The position numbers were made by a program, and so were the translations under genes. From NCBI RefSeq assembly GCF_000657795.2, contig NZ_JHEP02000010.1:124001-188000 (forward strand): a stretch of 64,000 nucleotides of DNA, written 5' to 3'. The DNA comes from Bordetella pseudohinzii (lineage in GTDB: Bacteria; Pseudomonadota; Gammaproteobacteria; Burkholderiales; Burkholderiaceae_B). The notes under the pieces are model-generated. The model saw only the letters and a list, made by a program, of their open reading frames with translations. It was not told where the DNA came from and did no database searches. Shown in pieces: positions 53,525-62,700 of the stretch. Within the stretch, counting starts at the first letter, position 1; each line of letters opens with the position of its first letter.

Positions 53525-56236
53525 ATGTCCTCTCCCGCTCTGGCCGGCGGCCTTCTGGCCGCCAACGACGAAGACACCCAAGAAACCCAGGAATGGCTGG
53601 AAGCCCTGGCCGCCGTCCTCGATCGCGAAGGTCCGCAGCGCGCGCACTATTTGCTGGAGCGTCTGATCGATGAGGCCCGCCGTTCGGGCGCCCACATCCC
53701 GTTTTCGCCGAACACGGCCTATGTGAACACCATCCCGCCGGGCCTGGAGCCCGCGCACCCGGGCAATCTGGAGCTGGAATCGCGCATTCGCTCCTATGTC
53801 CGCTGGAACGCCATGGCGATGGTGGTCAAGGCCAACAAGCATAACCCGCCCGATGGCGGCGACCTGGGCGGCCATATCGCCTCCTTCGCCTCGCTGGCCA
53901 CCATGATCGGCTGCGGCCAGAACCACTTCTGGCACGCCGAGAACGAGAACCACGGCGGCGACCTGGTCTATTTCCAGGGCCATACCTCGCCCGGCATGTA
54001 CGGCCGCGCCTATCTCGAAGGCCGCCTGACCGAAGAGCAGCTGAACCACTTCCGCCAGGAAGTCGACGGCAAGGGCCTGTCCTCCTATCCGCATCCCAAG
54101 CTGATGCCGGATTTCTGGCAGTTCCCGACCGTGTCCATGGGCCTGGGCCCGCTGATGGCCATCTACCAGGCCCGCTTCCTGAAGTATCTGCACGCCCGCG
54201 GCATCGCCGACACGAGCAAGCGCAAGGTGTGGGTATTCTGCGGCGACGGCGAAATGGACGAGCCGGAGTCGCTGGGCGCCATCGCCCTGGCGGCCCGCGA
54301 GAAACTCGACAACCTGATCTTCGTGATCAATTGCAACCTGCAGCGCCTGGACGGCCCGGTGCGCGGCAACGGCAAGATCATCCAGGAACTGGAAGGCGAC
54401 TTCCGCGGTTCGGGCTGGAACGTGATCAAGCTGATCTGGGGCGGTTACTGGGATCCGCTGCTGGCGCACGACAAGGAAGGCATCCTGCGCAAGATCATGG
54501 AAGAAACCGTCGACGGCGAGTACCAGGCGTACAAGGCCAATGACGGCAAGTTCGTGCGCGAGCATTTCTTCGGCAAGCACCCCAAGCTGCTCGAGGCCGT
54601 GGCCCGCATGAGCGACGAGGACATCTGGCGCCTGAACCGCGGCGGCCATGATCCGCACAAGGTCTACGCCGCCTTCGACGCGGCCTCGCGTCACGAGGGC
54701 CAGCCCACCGTCATCCTGGCCAAGACCATCAAGGGCTATGGCATGGGCCACGTGGGCCAGGCCAAGAACCCGACGCACCAGCAGAAAAAGCTGGAGCTGG
54801 ATTCCATCCGCGAATTCCGCGACCGCTTCGCCATCCCCATCCCGGACGACCAGCTCGAGAAGCTGCCGTACTTCAAGCCGGCCGAAGATTCGCCGGAAAT
54901 GAAATACCTGCACGAGCGCCGCCAGGCCCTGGGCGGCTATCTGCCCAAGCGCCGCCAGAAGGCCGACGAGCAGCTGACCGTGCCCGCGCTGGACGCCTTC
55001 AAGGCCGTGCTGGAACCCACCGCCGAAGGGCGTGAGATCTCCACCACCCAGGCCTTTGTCCGCGTGCTCAACCAGGTCCTGCGCGACAAGCAGATCGGTC
55101 CGCGCGTGGTGCCCATCCTGGCCGACGAATCGCGCACCTTCGGCATGGAAGGCCTGTTCCGTCAGATCGGCATCTACGCGCCGGAAGGCCAGAAGTACGT
55201 GCCGGTCGACAAGGACCAGGTCATGTACTACAAGGAAGCGGCCGACGGCCAGCTCCTGCAAGAAGGCATCAACGAAGCGGGCGCCATGAGCTCCTGGATC
55301 GCGGCGGCCACGTCGTACTCCACCAACAACCGCATCATGGTGCCGTTCTACATCTATTACTCGATGTTCGGCTTCCAGCGCGTGGGCGACCTGGCCTGGG
55401 CGGCTGGCGACATGCAGGCCCGCGGCTTCCTGCTGGGCGGCACGGCCGGCCGGACCACGCTCAACGGCGAGGGCCTGCAGCACGAGGACGGCCATAGCCA
55501 CATCCTGGCCTCGACCATCCCGAACTGCGTCTCCTATGATCCGACCTTCGCCCACGAGCTGGCCGTGATCATCCAGCATGGCCTCAAGCGCATGGTGGAA
55601 GACCAGGAGAATGTGTATTACTACCTGACGGTGATGAACGAGAACTACGCCCAGCCGGGCCTGAAGGCGGGCGACGAAGAGGGCATCATCAAGGGCATGT
55701 ACAAGCTGCAGTCCAAGGGCAATGCCAAGGCCAAGGCCCGCGTGCAGCTCATGGGCTCGGGCACCATCCTGCGCGAAGTGATGGCCGCCCAGGACCTGCT
55801 CGAAGCCGATTGGGGCGTGGCCTCCGACGTCTGGAGCGTGACCAGCTTCACCGAGCTGCGCCGCAATGGCCTGGACGCCGAACGCTTCAACATGCTGCAT
55901 CCGGAAGCGCCGGCCCAGCTGCCCTATGTGACCGAGCAGCTGGCTTCGACCGAGGGCCCCATCATCGCCTCGACCGACTACATGAAGCTGTTTGCCGACC
56001 AGATCCGCCCCTTCATGCCCAAGGGCCGCGAATACAAGGTGCTGGGCACGGACGGTTTCGGCCGCTCGGACTTCCGCAGCAAGCTGCGCGAGCACTTCGA
56101 GATCGATCGTCATTTCGTGGTCGTGGCCGCGCTCAAGGCGCTGGCCGACGAAGGCAAGGTGCCGGCCGCCAAGGTCGCCGAGGCGATCAAAAAGTACGGC
56201 ATCAACCCGAACAAAGCCAACCCGCAATACGCCTGA
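53525..56236 (+). CDS. aceE: Pyruvate dehydrogenase E1 component (homodimeric)
   Basis: A 903-residue thiamine-diphosphate enzyme decarboxylating pyruvate. The TPP motif begins with GDGEMDEPESLGAIALAARE and ends near NCNLQRLDGPVRGNG (about 240-285). RIMVPFYIYYSMFGFQRVGD and LLGGTAGRTTLNGEGLQHED carry the active-site loops. ATG 53525 follows AGGAG by 8 nt; an upstream ATG at 53483 has none. It is the first gene of aceE-aceF-lpdA. Confidence 0.97.
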   Translation: MSSPALAGGLLAANDEDTQETQEWLEALAAVLDREGPQRAHYLLERLIDEARRSGAHIPFSPNTAYVNTIPPGLEPAHPGNLELESRIRSYVRWNAMAMVVKANKHNPPDGGDLGGHIASFASLATMIGCGQNHFWHAENENHGGDLVYFQGHTSPGMYGRAYLEGRLTEEQLNHFRQEVDGKGLSSYPHPKLMPDFWQFPTVSMGLGPLMAIYQARFLKYLHARGIADTSKRKVWVFCGDGEMDEPESLGAIALAAREKLDNLIFVINCNLQRLDGPVRGNGKIIQELEGDFRGSGWNVIKLIWGGYWDPLLAHDKEGILRKIMEETVDGEYQAYKANDGKFVREHFFGKHPKLLEAVARMSDEDIWRLNRGGHDPHKVYAAFDAASRHEGQPTVILAKTIKGYGMGHVGQAKNPTHQQKKLELDSIREFRDRFAIPIPDDQLEKLPYFKPAEDSPEMKYLHERRQALGGYLPKRRQKADEQLTVPALDAFKAVLEPTAEGREISTTQAFVRVLNQVLRDKQIGPRVVPILADESRTFGMEGLFRQIGIYAPEGQKYVPVDKDQVMYYKEAADGQLLQEGINEAGAMSSWIAAATSYSTNNRIMVPFYIYYSMFGFQRVGDLAWAAGDMQARGFLLGGTAGRTTLNGEGLQHEDGHSHILASTIPNCVSYDPTFAHELAVIIQHGLKRMVEDQENVYYYLTVMNENYAQPGLKAGDEEGIIKGMYKLQSKGNAKAKARVQLMGSGTILREVMAAQDLLEADWGVASDVWSVTSFTELRRNGLDAERFNMLHPEAPAQLPYVTEQLASTEGPIIASTDYMKLFADQIRPFMPKGREYKVLGTDGFGRSDFRSKLREHFEIDRHFVVVAALKALADEGKVPAAKVAEAIKKYGINPNKANPQYA

Positions 56237-56248
56237 GGGTAGACAGAG

Positions 56249-57880
56249 ATGAGCAATATCGTGGAAATCAAGGTTCCCGACATCGGCGACTTCAAGGAGG
56301 TGGAAGTCATCGAGGTGCTGGTGGCCCCGGGCGATACCATCAAGGCCGAGCAAAGCCTGATCACGGTTGAGTCCGACAAGGCCTCGATGGAGATTCCCGC
56401 CTCGCAGGGCGGCGTGGTCAAGGCCGTCAAGATCCAGGTCGGCGACAAGGTCGCCGAGGGCAGCGTGATCCTGGAGCTCGAAGCGGCTGGCGCCGCCGAG
56501 GCGCCCGCGGCCAAGCCTGCCAAGGCCAAGGCCGAGGCGCCCAAGCAGGAGCCGGCCAAGGCCGAGGCGCCCGCCGCGCCGGCTGCCGCCAGCGGCCCGG
56601 TGGACGTCACCGTGCCCGATATCGGCGACTTCAAGGATGTCGAAGTCATCGAAGTGCTCGTGGCCGTGGGCGACACCATCAAGGCCGAGCAAAGCCTGAT
56701 CACCGTCGAGTCCGACAAGGCCTCGATGGAAATCCCCGCCAGCACCGGCGGCGTGGTCAAGGCCGTCAAGGTCAAGGTGGGCGACCGCATCAACAAGGGC
56801 GACGCGATCCTGGTGGTCGAGGGCGGCGCGGCCGCGCCGGCCCAGGCCGCCGCGGCGCCCGCGCCCAAGGCCGAGGCGCCCGCCGCTTCGGCTGCCCCCG
56901 CTGCCCCCGCGCCGGCCCAGCGGCCTTCGCCCACGCAAGCCCTGCAGGATCCGGATCTCAAGCCGGGCCAGCTGCCGCATGCTTCGCCCTCGGTGCGCAA
57001 GTTCGCGCGCGAGCTCGGCGTGAACCTGTCGCGCGTGTCCGGCAGCGGTCCCAAGGGCCGCATCGTGATCGAGGACGTGCGCGGCTACGTGAAAAACGCC
57101 CTGGCGGCCGCGCCGGCGGCGGCCCAGGGGTCGGCCGATGGCGCGGCCCTGGGCCTGCTGCCCTGGCCCAAGGTGGACTTCACCAAGTTCGGTCCCATCG
57201 ACGCCAAGCCCCTGTCGCGCATCAAGAAGATCTCCGGCGCCAACCTGCACCGCAACTGGGTCATGATCCCGCACGTCACCAACAATGACGAAGCGGACAT
57301 CACCGAGCTCGAAGCCCTGCGCGTGCAGCTCAACAAAGAAAACGAGAAATCGGGCGTGAAGGTCACCATGCTGGCCTTCGTCATCAAGGCCGTGGTCGCG
57401 GCCCTGAAGAAATTCCCCGAGTTCAATGCCTCGCTGGACGGCGACAACCTGGTCTACAAGCAGTACTACCACATCGGCTTTGCCGCCGATACGCCCAATG
57501 GGCTGGTGGTGCCGGTGGTGCGCGACGCCGACAAGAAGGGCATCATCGAACTGGCCCGCGAGACCGCCGAGCTGGCCAAGAAGGCGCGCGACGGCAAGGT
57601 GTCCCCGGCCGACATGCAGGGCGGCTGCTTCTCGATCTCGTCGCTGGGCGGCATCGGCGGCACGCATTTCACGCCCATCATCAACGCGCCGGAAGTCGCC
57701 ATTCTCGGCCTGTCGCGCTCCTTCCAGAAGCCGGTGTGGGATGGCAAGCAGTTCCTGCCGCGCCTGACGCTGCCGCTGTCGCTGTCCTATGACCACCGCG
57801 TCATCGACGGCGCGTCCGCCGCGCGCTTTAACGCCTATCTCGGCCAGCTGCTGGCTGATTTCCGCCGCATCGCGCTGTAA
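56249..57880 (+). CDS. aceF: Pyruvate dehydrogenase E2 (dihydrolipoyl acetyltransferase)
   Basis: A 543-residue E2 core. There are two lipoyl domains with lipoyl-Lys at K44 and K157 (both DKASMEIPA), linked by Ala/Pro/Lys-rich hinges, then a peripheral-subunit-binding domain ([20 protein letters not shown], about 247) and the catalytic domain ending [13 protein letters not shown] with His516 and Asp520. E. coli has three lipoyl domains; here the third is found on E3. It is 12 bp after aceE. Confidence 0.97.
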   Translation: MSNIVEIKVPDIGDFKEVEVIEVLVAPGDTIKAEQSLITVESDKASMEIPASQGGVVKAVKIQVGDKVAEGSVILELEAAGAAEAPAAKPAKAKAEAPKQEPAKAEAPAAPAAASGPVDVTVPDIGDFKDVEVIEVLVAVGDTIKAEQSLITVESDKASMEIPASTGGVVKAVKVKVGDRINKGDAILVVEGGAAAPAQAAAAPAPKAEAPAASAAPAAPAPAQRPSPTQALQDPDLKPGQLPHASPSVRKFARELGVNLSRVSGSGPKGRIVIEDVRGYVKNALAAAPAAAQGSADGAALGLLPWPKVDFTKFGPIDAKPLSRIKKISGANLHRNWVMIPHVTNNDEADITELEALRVQLNKENEKSGVKVTMLAFVIKAVVAALKKFPEFNASLDGDNLVYKQYYHIGFAADTPNGLVVPVVRDADKKGIIELARETAELAKKARDGKVSPADMQGGCFSISSLGGIGGTHFTPIINAPEVAILGLSRSFQKPVWDGKQFLPRLTLPLSLSYDHRVIDGASAARFNAYLGQLLADFRRIAL

Positions 57881-57895
57881 GCGCCCGGAGAGACG

Positions 57896-59662
57896 ATGAG
57901 CAATCTCAAGCAGATCCAGATCCCGGACATCGGCGACTTCAAGGAAGTGGAAGTCATCGAAGTGCTGGTCGCCGAGGGCGACACCATCAAGGCCGAGCAA
58001 AGCCTGATCACCGTCGAGTCCGACAAGGCCTCGATGGAGATCCCGGCCTCCGAGGGCGGCGTGGTCAAGTCGCTCAAGGTCAAGGTTGGCGACAAGGTGG
58101 CCGAAGGCTCGGTCATCCTCGAAGTCGAAGCCGGCGCGGATGCGCCCAAGGCCGAGGCGCCCAAGAGCGCGGCGCCCAAGGCCGAAGCCCCCAAGGCCGA
58201 GGCTCCCAAGGCCGCGGCGCCGGCCGCCGCCTCCTATGGCGGCTCGGCCGACCTGGAGTGCGATGTCCTGGTGCTGGGCGCGGGCCCGGGCGGCTATTCG
58301 GCCGCCTTCCGCGCGGCCGACCTGGGCTTGTCGACGGTGCTGGTGGAGCGCTACGCCACCCTGGGCGGCGTGTGCCTGAACGTGGGCTGCATCCCGTCCA
58401 AGGCGCTGCTGCACAATGCCGCCGTCATCGACGAGGCGCGCGCCCTGGCCGCGCACGGCATCAGCTTCGGCGAGCCCAAGATCGACCTGGACAAGCTGCG
58501 CGGCTACAAGGACAGCGTGGTGGCCAAGCTGACCGGCGGCCTGGCCGGCATGGCCCGCGCGCGCAAGGTCACCGTGGTCACGGGCGTGGGCGAGTTCGCC
58601 GACCCCCACCACCTGACGGTCAAGACCGCCGAGGGCAAGATCCAGACCATACGCTTCAAGAACGCCATCATCGCCGCCGGCAGCCAGTCGGTGAAGCTGC
58701 CCTTCCTGCCGCAGGACGAGCGCATCGTCGATTCGACCGGCGCGCTGCAGCTGCGCGAGATCCCCAAGAAGATGCTCATCATCGGCGGGGGCATCATCGG
58801 CCTGGAAATGGGCACGGTCTACTCCACGCTGGGCGCGCGCCTGGACGTGGTGGAAATGCTCGACGGCCTGATGCAGGGCGCCGACCGCGACCTGGTCAAG
58901 GTCTGGCAAAAGATGAACGCCGGGCGCTTTGACAACATCATGCTGAAGACCAAGACCGTGGGCGCCGAGGCGCGCGCCGACGGCATCTACGTCAGCTTTG
59001 AAGGCGAGGGCGCGCCCAAGGAGCCGCAGCGCTACGATCTGGTGCTCCAGGCCGTGGGCCGCAGCCCCAACGGCAAGAAGATCGCCGCCGACAAGGCGGG
59101 CGTGGCCGTGACCGACCGGGGCTTTATCGAGGTCGATCGCCAGATGCGCACCAATGTGCCGCACATCTTCGCCATCGGCGACATCGTGGGCCAGCCCATG
59201 CTGGCGCATAAGGCCGTGCACGAAGGCCATGTGGCCGCCGAAGCCGCCGCCGGCCAGAAGTCCTTCTTCGACGCCCGCGTCATTCCCTCGGTGGCCTACA
59301 CCGATCCCGAAGTGGCCTGGGTGGGCCTGACCGAAGACGAAGCCAAGAAGCAGGGCATCAAGGTCGAGAAGGGCCTCTTCCCCTGGGCCGCCTCGGGCCG
59401 CGCCATCGCCAATGGCCGCGACGAAGGCTTCACCAAGCTGCTCTTTGACGCCGAAACCCATCGCATCCTGGGCGGCGGCATCGTGGGCACGCACGCGGGC
59501 GACCTGATCAGCGAAATCGCGCTGGCCATCGAAATGGGCGCCGACGTGGTGGATATCGCCAAGACCATCCACCCGCACCCGACCCTGGGCGAATCCGTCG
59601 GCATGGCCGCCGAAGTCGCCGAAGGCGTGTGCACCGACCTGCCGCCGCAACGCAAGAAGTAA
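57896..59662 (+). CDS. lpdA: Lipoyl-domain-bearing dihydrolipoamide dehydrogenase (E3)
   Basis: A 588-residue E3 with an N-terminal lipoyl domain (lipoyl-Lys K44, DKASMEIPA) and an Ala/Pro/Lys linker, then the flavoprotein: FAD fold VLVLGAGPGGYSAAF (about 123), redox pair C160/C165 (GGVCLNVGCIPSK), NAD fold MLIIGGGIIGLEMG (from 293), and C-terminal HPHPTLGE (His559/His561) for the partner subunit. E3 with its own lipoyl domain is known from Ralstonia and Neisseria. It closes the operon, ending with a strong terminator. Confidence 0.97.
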   Translation: MSNLKQIQIPDIGDFKEVEVIEVLVAEGDTIKAEQSLITVESDKASMEIPASEGGVVKSLKVKVGDKVAEGSVILEVEAGADAPKAEAPKSAAPKAEAPKAEAPKAAAPAAASYGGSADLECDVLVLGAGPGGYSAAFRAADLGLSTVLVERYATLGGVCLNVGCIPSKALLHNAAVIDEARALAAHGISFGEPKIDLDKLRGYKDSVVAKLTGGLAGMARARKVTVVTGVGEFADPHHLTVKTAEGKIQTIRFKNAIIAAGSQSVKLPFLPQDERIVDSTGALQLREIPKKMLIIGGGIIGLEMGTVYSTLGARLDVVEMLDGLMQGADRDLVKVWQKMNAGRFDNIMLKTKTVGAEARADGIYVSFEGEGAPKEPQRYDLVLQAVGRSPNGKKIAADKAGVAVTDRGFIEVDRQMRTNVPHIFAIGDIVGQPMLAHKAVHEGHVAAEAAAGQKSFFDARVIPSVAYTDPEVAWVGLTEDEAKKQGIKVEKGLFPWAASGRAIANGRDEGFTKLLFDAETHRILGGGIVGTHAGDLISEIALAIEMGADVVDIAKTIHPHPTLGESVGMAAEVAEGVCTDLPPQRKK

Positions 59663-59678
59663 TCGGTACCGGCAAGAC

Positions 59679-59709
59679 GACAAAGCCGCCCCATCGGGGC
59701 GGCTTTGTC
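59679..59709 (+). terminator. Intrinsic terminator of the pdh operon
   Basis: A 14-bp perfect stem, GACAAAGCCGCCCC with its complement, with an ATC loop. It lies between lpdA and the convergent glycosyltransferase gene and may work from both sides. Confidence 0.88.
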
Positions 59710-59797
59710 ATTGGGCGAGGGCTGGCGCGCCATGCATCGGTATTCCTTGTGCGCCCCGATCGCGGGGCAAGGATGCACTGGCGCCAGTTGAGAACGT

Positions 59798-62700
59798 CTA
59801 GTCGCAGGCAAAGAGATAGGTGGCGGTCGCGTTGAATCGATTCAGCACGCGGTAGCCCATGGGTTCGAGATAGTTCCTCAGGGAAGCGAGTTCCGCTTCA
59901 GTGGCCGCCTCGGCGTAAATCATTGGCCGTTGCGATTTCAACAACAGGCCGGCTCCCCGGAGGACGTCGAGCTCCATTCCTTCGACGTCGATCTTGATCA
60001 CCGAGACTTCGGGCGGGTTTTCAAGCTCATGCAGCAACTCGTCGAGCACTCGCACTTCGATGTCGCCCTCTGCGGCGAGATCGAGTTTGGTCATGCCGAT
60101 ATTGTTGGGATCGACCTGACCAAGCCGGGCGCGGCGGGCCTGTCTTCCCAGACCCACCGGAAAGGTCTTGACGCAGTCTTGCAGCGCATTGAGCGATACA
60201 TTCCTGCGCAGCGTCTGATACACGGCAGGTTGGGGTTCAAACGACATGACCAAACCGGCTTGGCAGAACAGGCCAAAAAACACCGTATGGTTGCCGATGT
60301 TGGCGCCGATATCCAATATCACCGTGCCGGGCCTGACCCGCGCGGCAATGTCGAGCAACATCTGCAGTTCATAGAAGGATAGGCTGCTGCGGATGAAGCG
60401 CTGAATATGATCGTCCTTGTCAGGCAAGGCGAAGCGTACGGTTGTTTCTCTAAATTGAAAGGCGACAGGCAGGTTCTGGGTCAGAGCCTGAGCTTGAGCA
60501 GCGTTGAGACGGCCCGAGGGGAAACCATAGCGCGCCACCATTTTGGTGATCTGTGCGTCGTTTCCATGTTGCAACAGATTTTGATGCCACAAGGATTCGT
60601 CCTGACTGCCAGTCCATGTTTTCAGCGCCATTCGAGGGCCGACAACGCGCACGGTGCGACGCGCCAGCCGGATCATCCAGTAAAGCCAGACGTCATCGGC
60701 GGTCGGGCATAGGTCGGTGAATAGTTCCACCTTGCCGATATCAGCATGAAAGGCATGCGGAGGATAGAGCACGCCGGCCCCGGTGGTCGGGAAGAGCAAT
60801 TCGGACGGGCTCGTCGAACCGCTGAACTCCCATTCCCAATTGGCATAGGGCAGGGGGCGCTTGCTTTTATCCAGCGCGATCTTGTGGGCGCGCCAGGCCA
60901 CGATGACCTCAGGGCCGCTCCAGGCTGCGCACAGATCGCGCAGCCAGTGTTCCGGATAGCAGATATCGTCGTCCGCCGTGACGATGAAGGCCTCCGGCTC
61001 CTCGCACAGGGTGGGAACGATTTTCTTGTAAGACTTCAAATCCTCGCAATAGCGGATATCGATTCCTTGGGATGCGAGGGCCAATACGTCTGGCGGAAGC
61101 AGATTGCGCTCAGTTTCGGCAATCCACAGGATGATGCGATCCGCTTGCACAGATTGCCGCAATAGCGTTTCCAAGGTCTTGGGTAAGACCGCGAAGCGCT
61201 TTTGATAGGAAGTCAACGAGATGACCAGACGGCCCGGCAGCGAATGCCGGACCGCCGCCGGGCGCACGATGGCGGCCGGAACTGCGGGCCGCGCGTCCGT
61301 CGCGTCCGTCCTATCGCCCACGATGTCGTCCAGATAGGCTTGAGCCAACTGCGGATTGGATTCCTCGATCAGCCTGTAGGCGTAGTCATGCAGGCCATAG
61401 GCGGCGTGCATGATGAATGCCAGACGCATCTTCTCCGCGTCGTTCAACGCCCGGTTGGGGACATAGACCGCGTCGGCATAGAGCAGCAGCGAACCCTGGC
61501 CGGGGTCGAAGAGATCCCGGTCGCCGGGCAGGTAGTTGTGGTGGTGCTGGTTGCGCAGGCGCAGCAGCTGGAAGCCGCTTTCTTTCAGCAAGGGGCGCAA
61601 GGCGTCCAGGCTGGTCTGGCCCGCATGGCTTGCCACGAAGGGCACGCGCACCTGGACCGCCAGGGCGGTTTGCAGCGTGCGCCGCGCGCCGCGCAGAATG
61701 GCCGCGTTGTCGTGGCCCAGGGCCAGCACCAGCCAGTCCACCCGCTCCAGGCCCTGGACCTCGTCCAGGGGCACGGTGGCAATCGGCAGGGGCGCCAGCA
61801 CTTTGGCGCCCGGGCGCCAGCAGGGCGGCAGTTCGTCGGCGGGCGCGGGCGGCAGCGTGCCGCTGAAGGCCGGGTCCAGGCAGGCGTGCAGGGTGGCGGG
61901 CAGGCCGTCGCCCAGGGCGATATGGCCGTGATAGCTCTGTATGGTCTGGGCGGCCAGCAGGGCGGCCGAATCGGCCAGCCGGGTGGCCGGATCGATGACC
62001 ACGGTGTTCAGGGTCTTCAGGCGCGCCAGGCCGGCGAAATTCGGCTCGCTGGCCAGCAGGCCGCCATGGTCAAGGGCATGGATCTTGCCGGCCAGGCTGA
62101 AGTTGAAGCCGCGTTGGCCGGCGGCCGCCTCGGGATGGACGATGGCGCGCGGCGCGTCCTCGTCCTCGAACCAGAGCTGCCCCTCGGCCGTGAAGGCCAG
62201 GGCGGCGCGCGGCCGGCCCTCGGTATAGCGTTGCCAGATGCCGCGCAAGGCGTCGGCCAGGTGGCGGGCGAAGCGCGGCCCGTCGCATACCGGCGACTCC
62301 AGCAGCACGCGCCGCAGATGCTGGCGTATGTCGGCCAGCGCCTGGGCGTCGCCGGCCAGTTCCAGGCAGCGCGCGCGATAGCTGTCCCAGCTGTCGGTCA
62401 CAAGCTCGGGCAGGCCGGCATTGGCCAGGTGGGTGGCCGAGTGCCGGCCCGCGAAGGTGGGGCCGGGCAGGGTGACCACGGGCACGCCCATCAACAGCGC
62501 TTCGCAGGTGGTCAGGCCGCCCGAATAGGGCCAGGGATCCAGGGCGATATCGACCTCGTGATAGGCCTTGAGCAAATCCAGGTGATTGGAATGGCCCTCC
62601 ATGCGGATGCGCTCGGCGGCGATGCCGTGGCGTGCCAGGGCGTCCAGCACCCGCTGGCGCTTATGCTCGGCGCCGAAGGCCGCGCCCTTGAGGAAGAGGC

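Noticed and set aside
53477..59683. A 2068-codon opposite-strand open frame across the pdh operon
   Set aside because: It mirrors aceE-aceF-lpdA, has low-complexity composition and no ribosome site or family features.
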